From: Fibrobacter sp. UWB13
GTDB lineage: Bacteria; Fibrobacterota; Fibrobacteria; Fibrobacterales; Fibrobacteraceae
NCBI RefSeq assembly: GCF_900177805.1
Contig: NZ_FXAX01000002.1
Coordinates: forward strand, 434,001 to 498,000
Reading direction: 5' to 3'
DNA: 64,000 nt
In this document: positions 44,852-53,094 of the stretch, piece by piece
How the letters are laid out: each line of letters starts with the position of its first letter
Numbering within the stretch: the first letter of the stretch is position 1
Notes under the pieces: model-generated
The model's input: the letters and a program-made list of their open reading frames with translations, nothing else
Databases searched by the model: none
What the model was told of the DNA's origin: nothing
Position numbers and translations under genes: made by a program

Positions 44852-45430
44852 ATGAGGTACATTGTGTTTTCAAAAAACGTGAGTATAGTATTATTGGAAT
44901 TTACCATAATTTTCTTTACATCCTGTGAAAAGAATTCTGATTTTTTCACCACTCAGACAATTCATCCTGAAGACATCGAATCATCTTCAAGCATAAATGA
45001 TGAATATCCATATACTCTAAAAATCCATCCCACTATTCACTGTAAAGATTCAATATTTTCTTACAATAAAACAATCCCTATTTTTAAATGCGATGACGGA
45101 AGCATGCTCCCTAACAACGTAAACATTACCTTAGATGGGAATTTCATTGTTCACTATGCTTATGAAAATAGTATTTCTGAAGAAGATATCATTTTTCGGG
45201 CAGATACTAGTACAACATATCCTTACATTTTAGAAAGAGACACCACAATATACTGCAAACATATTTACAAAATTGAATTCGAGACAAAATGCTCTCTAGG
45301 TTTCTGTTACGAAACATTTTATAAGTATATAATCTTTAAATGCAACGACGGCAATATTTATTACAATTACGATGATATGGTTAAAACTACCGAAGGATTC
45401 ATTTACGACCGATTTGATCCAAGCCATTAA
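44852..45430 (+). CDS. AT-rich lipoprotein with two internal repeats
   Basis: The 192-residue protein has a lipobox (FFTSC) after a hydrophobic start. It then shows two divergent copies of a unit of about 75 residues, each with YPY-x-L, TI-x-CK and FKC-x-DG (about residues 51-87 and 125-175). Base composition is clearly more AT-rich than its neighbours, so it may have been acquired. It is not part of any visible operon and no family is recognised. Confidence 0.65.
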   Translation: MRYIVFSKNVSIVLLEFTIIFFTSCEKNSDFFTTQTIHPEDIESSSSINDEYPYTLKIHPTIHCKDSIFSYNKTIPIFKCDDGSMLPNNVNITLDGNFIVHYAYENSISEEDIIFRADTSTTYPYILERDTTIYCKHIYKIEFETKCSLGFCYETFYKYIIFKCNDGNIYYNYDDMVKTTEGFIYDRFDPSH

Positions 45431-45471
45431 TACGGAACCTCGAATCACAACTATTAACTAATGACCAGCGA

Positions 45472-46290
45472 CTACTTTGTAATAAAGTAATCTTCCGGAT
45501 TGACAGGCGTTCCGTTCACGCGGATTTCGTAATGGAGTCCAAGACTCGACTGGAGCCCGCTTTTGCCAATGAGAGCAATCGGGTCGCCACGACGAACTTT
45601 AGCGCCTTGTTTCACAAGGGTTTCACCGAGATGCGCATAGAACGTCTTCACATGTTCCATGTGTTCAATCTTCATCGAAAGACCAAATCCACGATGCTTG
45701 CGAACCTCGACAACGGTACCGGCACCTGGCGCATAGACAGTATCGCCGTCGGCAGCCAAAAAGTCAACACCTCTGTGCGGGAGCTCCTGATCCGTGAACG
45801 CATCGAAAACCATTTCAAAACGAGCCTTGATATCATGATGATTCTTGAGCGGGTGCAAAACCGGGACATGCGCCGCAAGCGCAGAATCAGCCTCCAGCTT
45901 GTTCAGCGTCTTACGGAACGTAGACCTCATCGCATGCAAATTCTTTTTCGGAGCTTCTTCATCAGATGTATTTTCGAGCGTAAAACCAAGACCACCCAAT
46001 TTGAGTGTACTATCGCGAACAACACGTGTTTCTTCAATCTTCAAAATCGTCGTATCGACCACAGTGCGGATTTTCTTGATTTCATCCTTAATCACCGAAT
46101 TCTGGTGATAGACTTCCATCAGGTTGCCGTTAGACAAGTTCTCCACAATCTGCACCGGAGAGAACATGATAAATCCAAGAATCGCGCAGACAGTTAGAAC
46201 AAAGTAAATAATTGCTTTTTTAACGGAAAAAGTGACCGTTTTCCCGCGTGATTCCTTGTTCGGATAAAGATGCACCTCAAGCTTTTTCAC
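45472..46290 (-). CDS. M23-family peptidase-like protein, one catalytic histidine missing
   Basis: The 272-residue protein has one membrane helix (about residues 25-46), a helical region to about residue 150, and a C-terminal LytM/M23 domain. Zinc ligands H172 and D176 (HRGVD) and H220 (FYAH) are present, but the last motif, normally H-x-H, reads G251-L-H253. In LytM the first histidine of that pair is catalytic and the second binds zinc. The protein may therefore be inactive and act as a regulator, as EnvC does for amidases, or may use another residue. Its start overlaps the upstream 93-residue gene by 14 bases. Confidence 0.85.
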   Translation of the reverse strand: MKKLEVHLYPNKESRGKTVTFSVKKAIIYFVLTVCAILGFIMFSPVQIVENLSNGNLMEVYHQNSVIKDEIKKIRTVVDTTILKIEETRVVRDSTLKLGGLGFTLENTSDEEAPKKNLHAMRSTFRKTLNKLEADSALAAHVPVLHPLKNHHDIKARFEMVFDAFTDQELPHRGVDFLAADGDTVYAPGAGTVVEVRKHRGFGLSMKIEHMEHVKTFYAHLGETLVKQGAKVRRGDPIALIGKSGLQSSLGLHYEIRVNGTPVNPEDYFITK

Positions 46291-46558
46291 TAGGACCTTC
46301 GGCTTTGTTCAGTTTCTGTTCGAGCTCTGCAACCTGTTTCTGGATTTCAAAAATAGCGCCCACAGTTTCGACAGCGGACGGGTCATCCTTGATAGAGTCC
46401 AGACGGCCTTCCTGGATAGCCTCGTAAACCTTCTGCCCGAGCAACTGGAACTTAGTCTTAAGCTTAGACTGCACCATCGACAATTCCACACGGGAAAGTA
46501 CGTTGGACGCACAGCCCTTAGCCGTATTTTTCAGCTTATTTAGAGTTTTTTCATTCAT
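46277..46558 (-). CDS. Small coiled-coil protein of unknown function
   Basis: The 93-residue protein is charged and helical, with a likely coiled coil at the C-terminus (VGAIFEIQKQVAELEQKLNK). It has no signal or membrane segment. Its last codons overlap the start of the M23-family gene, so the two are probably translated together and may work together in the envelope. No family is recognised. Confidence 0.7.
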   Translation of the reverse strand: MNEKTLNKLKNTAKGCASNVLSRVELSMVQSKLKTKFQLLGQKVYEAIQEGRLDSIKDDPSAVETVGAIFEIQKQVAELEQKLNKAEGPSEKA

Positions 46559-46621
46559 AGTATCTTCCGACTAGCCTTTAAAATAGTAGATTTTTCGATA
46601 TAAAACAACGGAGATTTTTCT

Positions 46622-46771
46622 ATGAGTCGCAGCGATCGCAGAAGAGCAAAGCAAAACGTCAAAAAATTCGTTCCAAAGAAGTCAAACGCGCTGGATAAAC
46701 GAGTCATCGTACTCCTCGCAATCATCGCCGTGGTATTTTTCGTAGGAACAATGATCATCCAGAGAGGCTAA
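46622..46771 (+). CDS. Small single-pass membrane protein (49 aa)
   Basis: A 49-codon frame opens with an ATG preceded by CGGAG and ends 3 bases before the dnaN ATG. The first half is strongly basic (MSRSDRRRAKQNVKKFVPKK) and the second is one membrane helix (VIVLLAIIAVVFFVGTMII). The close spacing, shared direction and ribosome site argue that it is a real gene co-transcribed with dnaN. It faces the 93-residue gene on the other strand. No family is recognised. Confidence 0.65.
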   Translation: MSRSDRRRAKQNVKKFVPKKSNALDKRVIVLLAIIAVVFFVGTMIIQRG

Positions 46772-46774
46772 TTA

Positions 46775-47896
46775 ATGAAATTTACTATCCAGAAGAATGT
46801 GTTGCAGGACGCTTTGCAGGCAGCGATTAGCGCCGTCCCGAACAAGTCCACCATCCAGATTCTCAACAACTTTTCGCTCCGCCTCGAAGGCAACTTCCTC
46901 GAAGTAAGTGCCACGGACCTCGACCTCGGTATCAGGGTCAAGGTGGAAGTTCAGGGCGAACGTGATGGCGCAGTCGTCATCAACGCACGCAAGCTATTCG
47001 ATCAGGTGAAGAGCCTCGTGGACCCGAGCATCACAAACATCACATTCGACGCACAGGATTACTTGGTCAAGATCCAGTGGAGCGAACGCGGTAAAGCAAG
47101 CATCATCGGCTTTGACGCCAACGACTTCCCGCCGTTCCCGGAAATTGAAAATGGCGAAACGTTGAACATCGCCGCAAGTGAACTTGCATTCCTCGCCGAA
47201 AAGACATTGTTCGCCACTTCTACCGACTCTACGCGCTTGAGCTTGAACGGTGTGTTCCTCGAAGCAAAGGACGGCAAGATTTCCATGGTCGCAACAGACG
47301 GTCACCGTTTGGGTCGCGCAGCCATCGACCAGGAAGGCGCAGAACTTTCGAACGGCGTCATCATCCCGCACAAGGCTTTGCAGCATATTCTGCACATGGC
47401 TAAGGGCGATTCCACGGTTGAAGTCCGCACGTCTGCAACGCACATCCTCTTCAACACGGGTTCCATCCAGGTCATCTCGAAGCTTTACGAAGGACCGTAT
47501 CCGAGCTACCGCTCTGTGATCCCGCAGCAGTTCGAACGTACCGCACAGGCCAACACCACGGAATTCCAGAACAAGATCCGCAGCGTGATTTCCATGGCCA
47601 ACGCACGCACCCGCAAGATCCGCTTGCAGTTCGACGGCAACATCCTCGAGCTTAGCGCCACAGACCCGGATGTCGGCGGCGATTCTCGCGAAGCACTCGC
47701 TATCACGCACAACGGCGAAGGCAGCTTCTGCATTGGCTTCAACGGCCAGTTCCTCGCAGAAATCCTCGGCATGTGCAAGAGCGAAGAAGTCATCATGAAG
47801 ATGAACAATCCGCTTGGCGCTTGCATCATCGAGCCGGTTGGCGAAAACATGAACTTCTCGTTCCTGTTGATGCCGACGCACCTCACCGACAACTAA
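46775..47896 (+). CDS. dnaN: DNA polymerase III subunit beta (sliding clamp)
   Basis: DnaN is the ring that tethers DNA polymerase to DNA. The 373-residue protein begins MKFTIQKNVLQDALQAAISA, has the interdomain DGHRLGRA motif (about residues 177-184) and ends in the usual NFSFLLMPTHL region (the typical end is YVVMPMRL). Length is normal. It is not next to dnaA or recF here, unlike in many genomes. Confidence 0.97.
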   Translation: MKFTIQKNVLQDALQAAISAVPNKSTIQILNNFSLRLEGNFLEVSATDLDLGIRVKVEVQGERDGAVVINARKLFDQVKSLVDPSITNITFDAQDYLVKIQWSERGKASIIGFDANDFPPFPEIENGETLNIAASELAFLAEKTLFATSTDSTRLSLNGVFLEAKDGKISMVATDGHRLGRAAIDQEGAELSNGVIIPHKALQHILHMAKGDSTVEVRTSATHILFNTGSIQVISKLYEGPYPSYRSVIPQQFERTAQANTTEFQNKIRSVISMANARTRKIRLQFDGNILELSATDPDVGGDSREALAITHNGEGSFCIGFNGQFLAEILGMCKSEEVIMKMNNPLGACIIEPVGENMNFSFLLMPTHLTDN

Positions 47897-47918
47897 TCGT
47901 AGTTCGGAAAGATTTAAG

Positions 47919-47942
47919 GGCTCTCGCGAGAGAGCCTTTTTT
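47919..47942 (+). terminator. Terminator of dnaN
   Basis: GGCTCTC (47919-47925), loop GCGA, GAGAGCC (47930-47936), then six T. Confidence 0.9.
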
Positions 47943-48022
47943 AGTGGGAATGCCGCGAGAATTAATCGGTAAACGCCGCTAAAGTTAATTAAGAACTGCC
48001 GTACGTTTTAGATAAAGTAATT

Positions 48023-48745
48023 ATGTCAAGTCAAATTCGCAAAAGAGTCAATAAGAAAATCACGAAAGCCATTCACGACTTCAACTTGATTGAAGACGGA
48101 GACCGCATACTCATCGCCACAAGCGGCGGCAAAGATTCAAGTGTGCTGTTGATGGAGCTCGCTGCTCGACTCGGCAAATTCGGGCCAAAATGCGAACTTG
48201 CCGCCATCCACATTCAAAGCGATTTTGCAGACAAAGCTCCCCGCGAATTTTTACAGCGCATGGCAGAAGAATACCCGCAAGTGCCATTTTACTTTAAGGA
48301 TGTCGCCGTAGAAGCACGCCTCAAGGAAGGTCGCAAGCTGAACTGTTACTGGTGCAGCACGCAGCGCCGCACAGAGCTTATCAAATTCGCAAGCGAAAAC
48401 AACTTCAACAAGATTGCGCTCGGTCACCACATGGATGACATCGTCGAAACGCTTTTGATGAACATGCTGTACAAGGGCGAATTCAGCGGAATGCCGCCAA
48501 TGGTGCCGTACGAAAAGTACCCGTGCAGCATCATACGCCCGCTCTGCTACTGCGAAGAAAGCGAAATCATCGCCTACGCCGAAGACGCAGACATTCGCAA
48601 GTTCACCTGCACCTGCGAATTCTCAAAAGCAAGCCACCGCAAGACCATCCGCGAAGAAATCAAGAGCTTGACGAAAGGAAGCTCCACTCTAAAAGCTAAT
48701 TTATTCGAAAGCATGCGAAATATTAGGATGGATTATTTGCTGTGA
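48023..48745 (+). CDS. TtcA-family PP-loop tRNA thiolase-like protein
   Basis: The 240-residue protein has the PP-loop ATP site ATSGGKDSSVLLMEL (about residues 32-46) and the CYWCSTQRRTEL pair of cysteines, followed by ALGHHMDDIVETLLMNM. These match TtcA, which adds sulphur to cytidine 32 of tRNA using an iron-sulphur cluster. CTCEFSKASH near the C-terminus supplies further cysteines. TtcA and related cytidine/uridine thiolases are hard to tell apart by motif alone. The next gene begins with GTG overlapping this stop codon. Confidence 0.88.
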   Translation: MSSQIRKRVNKKITKAIHDFNLIEDGDRILIATSGGKDSSVLLMELAARLGKFGPKCELAAIHIQSDFADKAPREFLQRMAEEYPQVPFYFKDVAVEARLKEGRKLNCYWCSTQRRTELIKFASENNFNKIALGHHMDDIVETLLMNMLYKGEFSGMPPMVPYEKYPCSIIRPLCYCEESEIIAYAEDADIRKFTCTCEFSKASHRKTIREEIKSLTKGSSTLKANLFESMRNIRMDYLL

Positions 48746-49584
48746 AAAGATTCCTCTTCATAAGCGTTTTCTTTGCAAGCCTCGTATTTTGCCTATGCAG
48801 TTGCAGCTGGCAAAAAGCACAAGTCACGGAAGGCATATTCGACGTGTACGCCCCAGCACCTTTTACAGGAGCTGCATTCTCCATGGACGAGAAGTCTAGC
48901 GTTATGCGCGGCAGCTTGCAAATTCGAAAATACGACAAAGAAACATGGCAACTCGAAGGCATTGAAAACGACCCCATCCATAGCGACAATCATGGGAAAA
49001 GTTTAAACAAGAGCGACGCCAATATCGCCTACAGATTCAAGAGATTCCCCGTCACAGGATCATTCGATTATTTCAGCAAGAACAGAATATCATTGTGGGG
49101 AGCAGGAATTGGACTAGACCCCTACCCCTTTATCCGCGGAGCCGTTGGAATAAATTCGCGACACATTGAAGCAGGCATAACCGCTTATTTAAACATGAGC
49201 GTGAACACGTCCACAAATAAAATAAGTTGGATATCGCACGACTACGAAGGCATGATGTCCGGTTATGAAGACCATGAAGGGACCAAGGAAGGCAAATATC
49301 AAGAAGTCAAATTCAATGGCGGGATTGGTGGATTTATAAACTTCTTCCCCATAAAATCAATTGCGATTTCTTACGCACCATTCCTTTACAGGCCTTGGTG
49401 GGACGATGAAGTACGCGACTACGAAGTATCTTTTCGGTTCCCCTGCATTATTTCGCAATATTTCGGGGCGTCCATTCTTATTGCAAAACACGTACAAGTT
49501 TCCGCAGGGACAACACTCTATTTGAGCACAGCCGTCAAAGGAAGCTATTGGTTCTTTGATTCGGGAGTCGGTTTCGTATTCTGA
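48742..49584 (+). CDS. Hypothetical lipoprotein / outer-membrane barrel-type protein
   Basis: A GTG start overlaps the ttcA-like stop codon by four bases (GTGA), so translation is coupled. The 280-residue protein has a cysteine-rich lipoprotein-like signal (FASLVFCLCSC) and then amphipathic beta strands, ending FFDSGVGFVF with a terminal phenylalanine. It is probably outer-membrane. Its 3' end overlaps the converging PEGA gene by 40 bases. No family is recognised. Confidence 0.68.
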   Translation: MKRFLFISVFFASLVFCLCSCSWQKAQVTEGIFDVYAPAPFTGAAFSMDEKSSVMRGSLQIRKYDKETWQLEGIENDPIHSDNHGKSLNKSDANIAYRFKRFPVTGSFDYFSKNRISLWGAGIGLDPYPFIRGAVGINSRHIEAGITAYLNMSVNTSTNKISWISHDYEGMMSGYEDHEGTKEGKYQEVKFNGGIGGFINFFPIKSIAISYAPFLYRPWWDDEVRDYEVSFRFPCIISQYFGASILIAKHVQVSAGTTLYLSTAVKGSYWFFDSGVGFVF

Positions 49585-50579
49585 CGGCAAGGGTATTGGC
49601 GATACCATTTTTTCACTAAAGGTTTGCCCCTAAATTCTTGGCAAGCATGAATATTCCTTTGTATAAAAACATGCTCCGAAATAAAATTAGTGGGAACACC
49701 AACCAACAACCATCCAGCAAACATCCCAGCTAAAGCAGAAGCAGCACTTTCACCAGCAATAGCACCCGCAACTCCAAAAGCTCCTGTTACTATCCCCATC
49801 CTTTTAAATGCCGACAGAAATGGACTAGGATACGGAAGCGAGTCTACATCGCACGGAATAAATTCTTCAGTGCGATAAACACTAGTCGAGCCGTAAATTT
49901 GCGATGCCCAAACCAGATCACTAGATTCCTCATAACATAAATAAGTCGCTTCCACCATAAGCGTATCGGTTTCGCCACGCAACTGCCTTAAAAAACGGAA
50001 TTTTTCGGAATCCATGTAATACATGACGGCTCCATTCACGTGCACCACGGAATCTTTGTTGACATAAGCCCAATCTGTTCCGCTAATCGATGCTTTGGTT
50101 GTCGGTTTTGTATTCTCCAAAGATTTCGAACTCAATTCAATTTTTTTATACGGGTCTCTTATAATTTTTTCGGTGTTGGCTTTTGCCACATTCTCTTCTA
50201 CAATCCACGCGGGAAGCGGTGCCAAAACCACATTCAACGGGAACGGGGCCAACAGAAGCGGAATAAACCCTGCAATTATACTCCCCACAATCCCAGCATT
50301 CGTATTCCGTTGATAATCATCCGTTACTGTAATTGCAGTATCCAAAACTATATTGCCATAAACATTCATAGTCAGATGATGAGTGCCAACAGGGAGCTTG
50401 ACATCTATCGGCGTGTTGCCAACAAATTCATCATCTATAAAAACAGCCGCAACCCCAGAACTATTTGTAATGAAAAAACGACCAAGCACGTCATCACGAT
50501 TCTTTTTTACCACCTTCTGATTAACGGCACAGCCGCATAAGAAAAGAGAAAAAAGGAACATGACGATAAATTTATGCAT
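49545..50579 (-). CDS. Lipoprotein with PEGA domain and hydrophobic hairpin
   Basis: The 344-residue protein has a lipobox (LFLCGC), then a PEGA-type domain (VAAVFIDDEFVGNTPIDVKLPVGTHHL, about residues 42-68), a hydrophobic hairpin (NAGIVGSIIAGFIPLLLAPF) and a C-terminal half with a glycine/alanine-rich hydrophobic stretch (FGVAGAIAGESAASALAG). It may be anchored in the outer membrane with further membrane contacts. Its 3' end overlaps the gene at 48742 by 40 bases, tail to tail. Confidence 0.72.
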   Translation of the reverse strand: MHKFIVMFLFSLFLCGCAVNQKVVKKNRDDVLGRFFITNSSGVAAVFIDDEFVGNTPIDVKLPVGTHHLTMNVYGNIVLDTAITVTDDYQRNTNAGIVGSIIAGFIPLLLAPFPLNVVLAPLPAWIVEENVAKANTEKIIRDPYKKIELSSKSLENTKPTTKASISGTDWAYVNKDSVVHVNGAVMYYMDSEKFRFLRQLRGETDTLMVEATYLCYEESSDLVWASQIYGSTSVYRTEEFIPCDVDSLPYPSPFLSAFKRMGIVTGAFGVAGAIAGESAASALAGMFAGWLLVGVPTNFISEHVFIQRNIHACQEFRGKPLVKKWYRQYPCRQNTKPTPESKNQ

Positions 50580-50632
50580 AACCTAATAATAGCAATTATA
50601 TTATCGATGATAAAATTAGGATAATATAAGTT

Positions 50633-51253
50633 CTACCGGACGCACCGCACCGAGCGATAATCCTCTTTTGCAAACGCATTTATACTCGCCGCATCACTGC
50701 TGAACGACAAGAACAAATAAAACGCGTTCGACTCGCTGTTTTCAGGATCTTCGGTCGCGCTCCAAAAATACGCGTAACCACCGATGCCATCGAACTTGCC
50801 GCCGGAAATTGTGCCGTCATCCGATTTCGAGATTGCGACGCGATAGCCCGCTGGGAGAGCGTTGAATCCGAATTCGTCGGTGCCGTTTCCTTTCTTGAAC
50901 CAACCGTCCTTTGCTTTTAAAGCCGCGCCTGCGAGAGGTCGCGCATCATCCCCAGACGCCGCAGAAATGAGCTCCGCAAAGTCCGCACTCGTCGGGAGTC
51001 GCCAACCCTCAGGGCAAACTGTTTTCGCCTCCGCCCACGTATAAAGGCGTCCCATTCGTTTGCAATTGCGAGAATCGCCATCCGGACAGGCACTTGTTTC
51101 TGTTTCGTAATTCAGATTCTCCACCATCCACGTGAGATCGCCAATCTTCACAACATTATAACTCCGCCCGTCACGCGAATCCGTGAAAGATTCGGAACAA
51201 GCGGTGAGGAGGAAAGCGAAAGCGGCAATAGCGAAAAAGATACGTGAGTGCAT
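50633..51253 (-). CDS. Fibrobacter succinogenes major paralogous domain lipoprotein (TIGR02145-type)
   Basis: The protein (206 residues from the ATG at 51253) has a lipobox (LLTAC) followed by the domain typical of Fibrobacter: DSRDGRSYNVVKIGDLTWMV, GRLYTWAEAKTVCPEGWRLP, and FWSATEDPENSESNAFYL ending YRSVRCVR. The domain is found in many copies in Fibrobacter and related genomes and its function is unknown; surface exposure is likely. An upstream GTG at 51283 overlaps the stop of the RhuM gene and could be used instead, which would couple the two. Confidence 0.88.
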   Translation of the reverse strand: MHSRIFFAIAAFAFLLTACSESFTDSRDGRSYNVVKIGDLTWMVENLNYETETSACPDGDSRNCKRMGRLYTWAEAKTVCPEGWRLPTSADFAELISAASGDDARPLAGAALKAKDGWFKKGNGTDEFGFNALPAGYRVAISKSDDGTISGGKFDGIGGYAYFWSATEDPENSESNAFYLFLSFSSDAASINAFAKEDYRSVRCVR

Positions 51254-51279
51254 AGTTTTTTTTTCCCAACAAAGGCTTT

Positions 51280-52287
51280 TCACCCCTTTTTCTTTTTCAC
51301 CTTTTTCTCAATGCTTTTAATAGTCTCAAGATAAGCCTTTTCCACTGGGCTCAGCGTCAAAACCTGATATTTCCGATATTCATCAAGAGCCTTGTCAACA
51401 GCCTGCTTGTGGCTGACACTTCCGGCATTTTCAAGGAGTTTTTCTCCTGTCGAAGAAAGCACCTTATCTAGATGCTCCACATAATCACTCATGTGCATCT
51501 GATTATGGCGAATTGCCTGGACTTCCGCAAAATCAAAATAACCCGAAACCAAATTATTCAGCACTTTGAGCTCTTTCTCGTCCAAATAATTCTTAGCAAC
51601 CACTACATCTTTTCTTGTCGGCATGCTCCCACTAAATGTGGTCAAACCCATAAACGGTTTTTCAGCATCCGCACGTTCAAAAATAACTTCGGCAGCGGTA
51701 TGACCATGCGCAGCATAATGTAACTTATTCTGCACCATCTTGAAAAAAGCGATGGATTCTTTGCTTTTAGGGTCATAATCAACGCTAGTCGCATACAAAT
51801 CGAGAACTTGCCGATACAAAGCCTTTTCGCTAGAGCGGATATCGCGAATTCTATCCAAAAGTTCATACCAATAATTTCCGCCACCCGCTTCCTTGAGCCT
51901 CTGGTCATTCAGCAAGAAACCTTTTTTCAAATATTCCTTAAGCAGCTCGGTCGCCCAGCGACGAAAACGGGTCGCCAAAATCGACTTTACGCGATAACCG
52001 AGAGAAATAATCATGTCAAGATTGTAAAAGACCTGTTCTCTGCCAACTTCACGAGATCCCTCAATTTGAACTGTTCGGAATTTCCGAACAGTTGCCCCTT
52101 CGTCAAGTTCACCTTCTTCGAAAATATGCTTGATGTGTTCGCTGATATTCGCCTTGCTCGACTGGTACAAATCTACAAGCTGCGCCTGCGTAAGCCACAC
52201 GGTTTCATCTTCAAACCGGACATCAATCTTTGTCTGCCCGTCATCAGTTTGGTAAATGACAATTTCACCTGTTTTGTTCTCTGACAT
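51280..52287 (-). CDS. RhuM-family protein (island border, left)
   Basis: The 335-residue protein matches the RhuM family, first named from a Salmonella pathogenicity island. It opens GEIVIYQTDDGQTKIDVRFE and contains VWLTQAQLVDLYQSSKANIS, a helix-turn-helix-like segment, and REQVFYNLDMIISLGYRVKS, then a helical C-terminal part with HAAHGHTAAEVI-like residues. Family function is not known; many copies lie in or near restriction-modification and other defence islands. AGGA precedes the ATG, and an inverted repeat lies 35 bases upstream. A second, different RhuM gene starts at 63797. Confidence 0.88.
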   Translation of the reverse strand: MSENKTGEIVIYQTDDGQTKIDVRFEDETVWLTQAQLVDLYQSSKANISEHIKHIFEEGELDEGATVRKFRTVQIEGSREVGREQVFYNLDMIISLGYRVKSILATRFRRWATELLKEYLKKGFLLNDQRLKEAGGGNYWYELLDRIRDIRSSEKALYRQVLDLYATSVDYDPKSKESIAFFKMVQNKLHYAAHGHTAAEVIFERADAEKPFMGLTTFSGSMPTRKDVVVAKNYLDEKELKVLNNLVSGYFDFAEVQAIRHNQMHMSDYVEHLDKVLSSTGEKLLENAGSVSHKQAVDKALDEYRKYQVLTLSPVEKAYLETIKSIEKKVKKKKG

Positions 52288-52321
52288 CTATAAATCCTCT
52301 TACGCTACGATAAATATATTG

Positions 52322-52348
52322 AATTCAGTAGACAGCGTCTGCTGAATT
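52322..52348 (-). promoter_or_regulatory. Inverted repeat upstream of the RhuM gene
   Basis: AATTCAGTAGAC and GTCTGCTGAATT are 12-base arms with one mismatch around AGC, 35 bases before the start codon. It could be an operator for RhuM itself or a hairpin in its leader. Confidence 0.45.
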
Positions 52349-52433
52349 ACATTTTCAATTCAACTTTTTTGAGCCTTATAATAGTTATTTAAGTAAGCTG
52401 AAACCATAGAAACAATCCACATCTTCAATCATT

Positions 52434-52934
52434 CTAAATTTTCAACTCTTTCATATCAAAAACAAATCCTTCACAGAAAAGTATTCCATCATAAAACGCA
52501 ATAAAGCATTCATGCGGGATGTCTGTCTTGTACGACCATAGGATAGGTTCCCAATCATCGGTAATCGCATCTTGGTCACACCACCGGGCTGAAATGTTAT
52601 TCATCTTGCCCACACCACGCAACAAATGCCTCTTTCCCTTTTCACATTCTAAATGGTCATCAGAATGACCATAAACAATCACCAAGCCATTTCTTTTGGC
52701 ACACTCCGTTTCAGCTTTAGTCTGACCCTCAGAAAAATCACGCTGATTTAAAATTTTAGCAAACTGTTTTGCAGAGAACGCCTGCGTTTTCAAAGACAAA
52801 ACAAAATCCACATTTCGCTTATCCTTTTCACCAAAGAAAGCAAGTGCCTTTTCTACAATAATCTTCGCATCATCACAAACGCTTGCAACACCTTCGGCAA
52901 AAAGATGTATTTCGTTCATTTTTTCATTAACCAT
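52434..52934 (-). CDS. Hypothetical protein of mobile-island type
   Basis: The 166-residue protein starts at the ATG behind the very strong site AAAGGAGGTTG. It has a helical N-terminal half and a C-terminal part with NGLVIVYGHSDDHLE and WEPILWSYKTDIPHECFIAF. The VYGHSDDHLE type of strand-turn occurs in small phage and mobile-element proteins of unknown role (often written GLVVVFGASDD). It has no signal or membrane segment and stands alone between the RhuM gene and the AlbA_2-type gene. Confidence 0.6.
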   Translation of the reverse strand: MVNEKMNEIHLFAEGVASVCDDAKIIVEKALAFFGEKDKRNVDFVLSLKTQAFSAKQFAKILNQRDFSEGQTKAETECAKRNGLVIVYGHSDDHLECEKGKRHLLRGVGKMNNISARWCDQDAITDDWEPILWSYKTDIPHECFIAFYDGILFCEGFVFDMKELKI

Positions 52935-53060
52935 TTGCACAACCTCCTTTTTTGCTGATATTAAAATACGCTCATTGTAATGCACTCGCAAGAGGTCGCG
53001 TTGTTGCCACTATTGGGTAATTGAAACCATGATGTTGTGTTATGTCCCCATTCTTTTCTG

Positions 53061-53082
53061 AAGTGGTCAAATTTGACCACTT
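53061..53082. promoter_or_regulatory. 22-bp perfect palindrome
   Basis: Half-site AAGTGGTCAAA is followed immediately by its exact complement TTTGACCACTT, with no loop. No T-run follows on either strand, so it looks more like a dimer operator than a terminator. It lies 12 bases past the stop of the AlbA_2-type gene and 126 bases before the start at 52934. Confidence 0.5.
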
Positions 53083-53094
53083 TAATTTTCTCAG

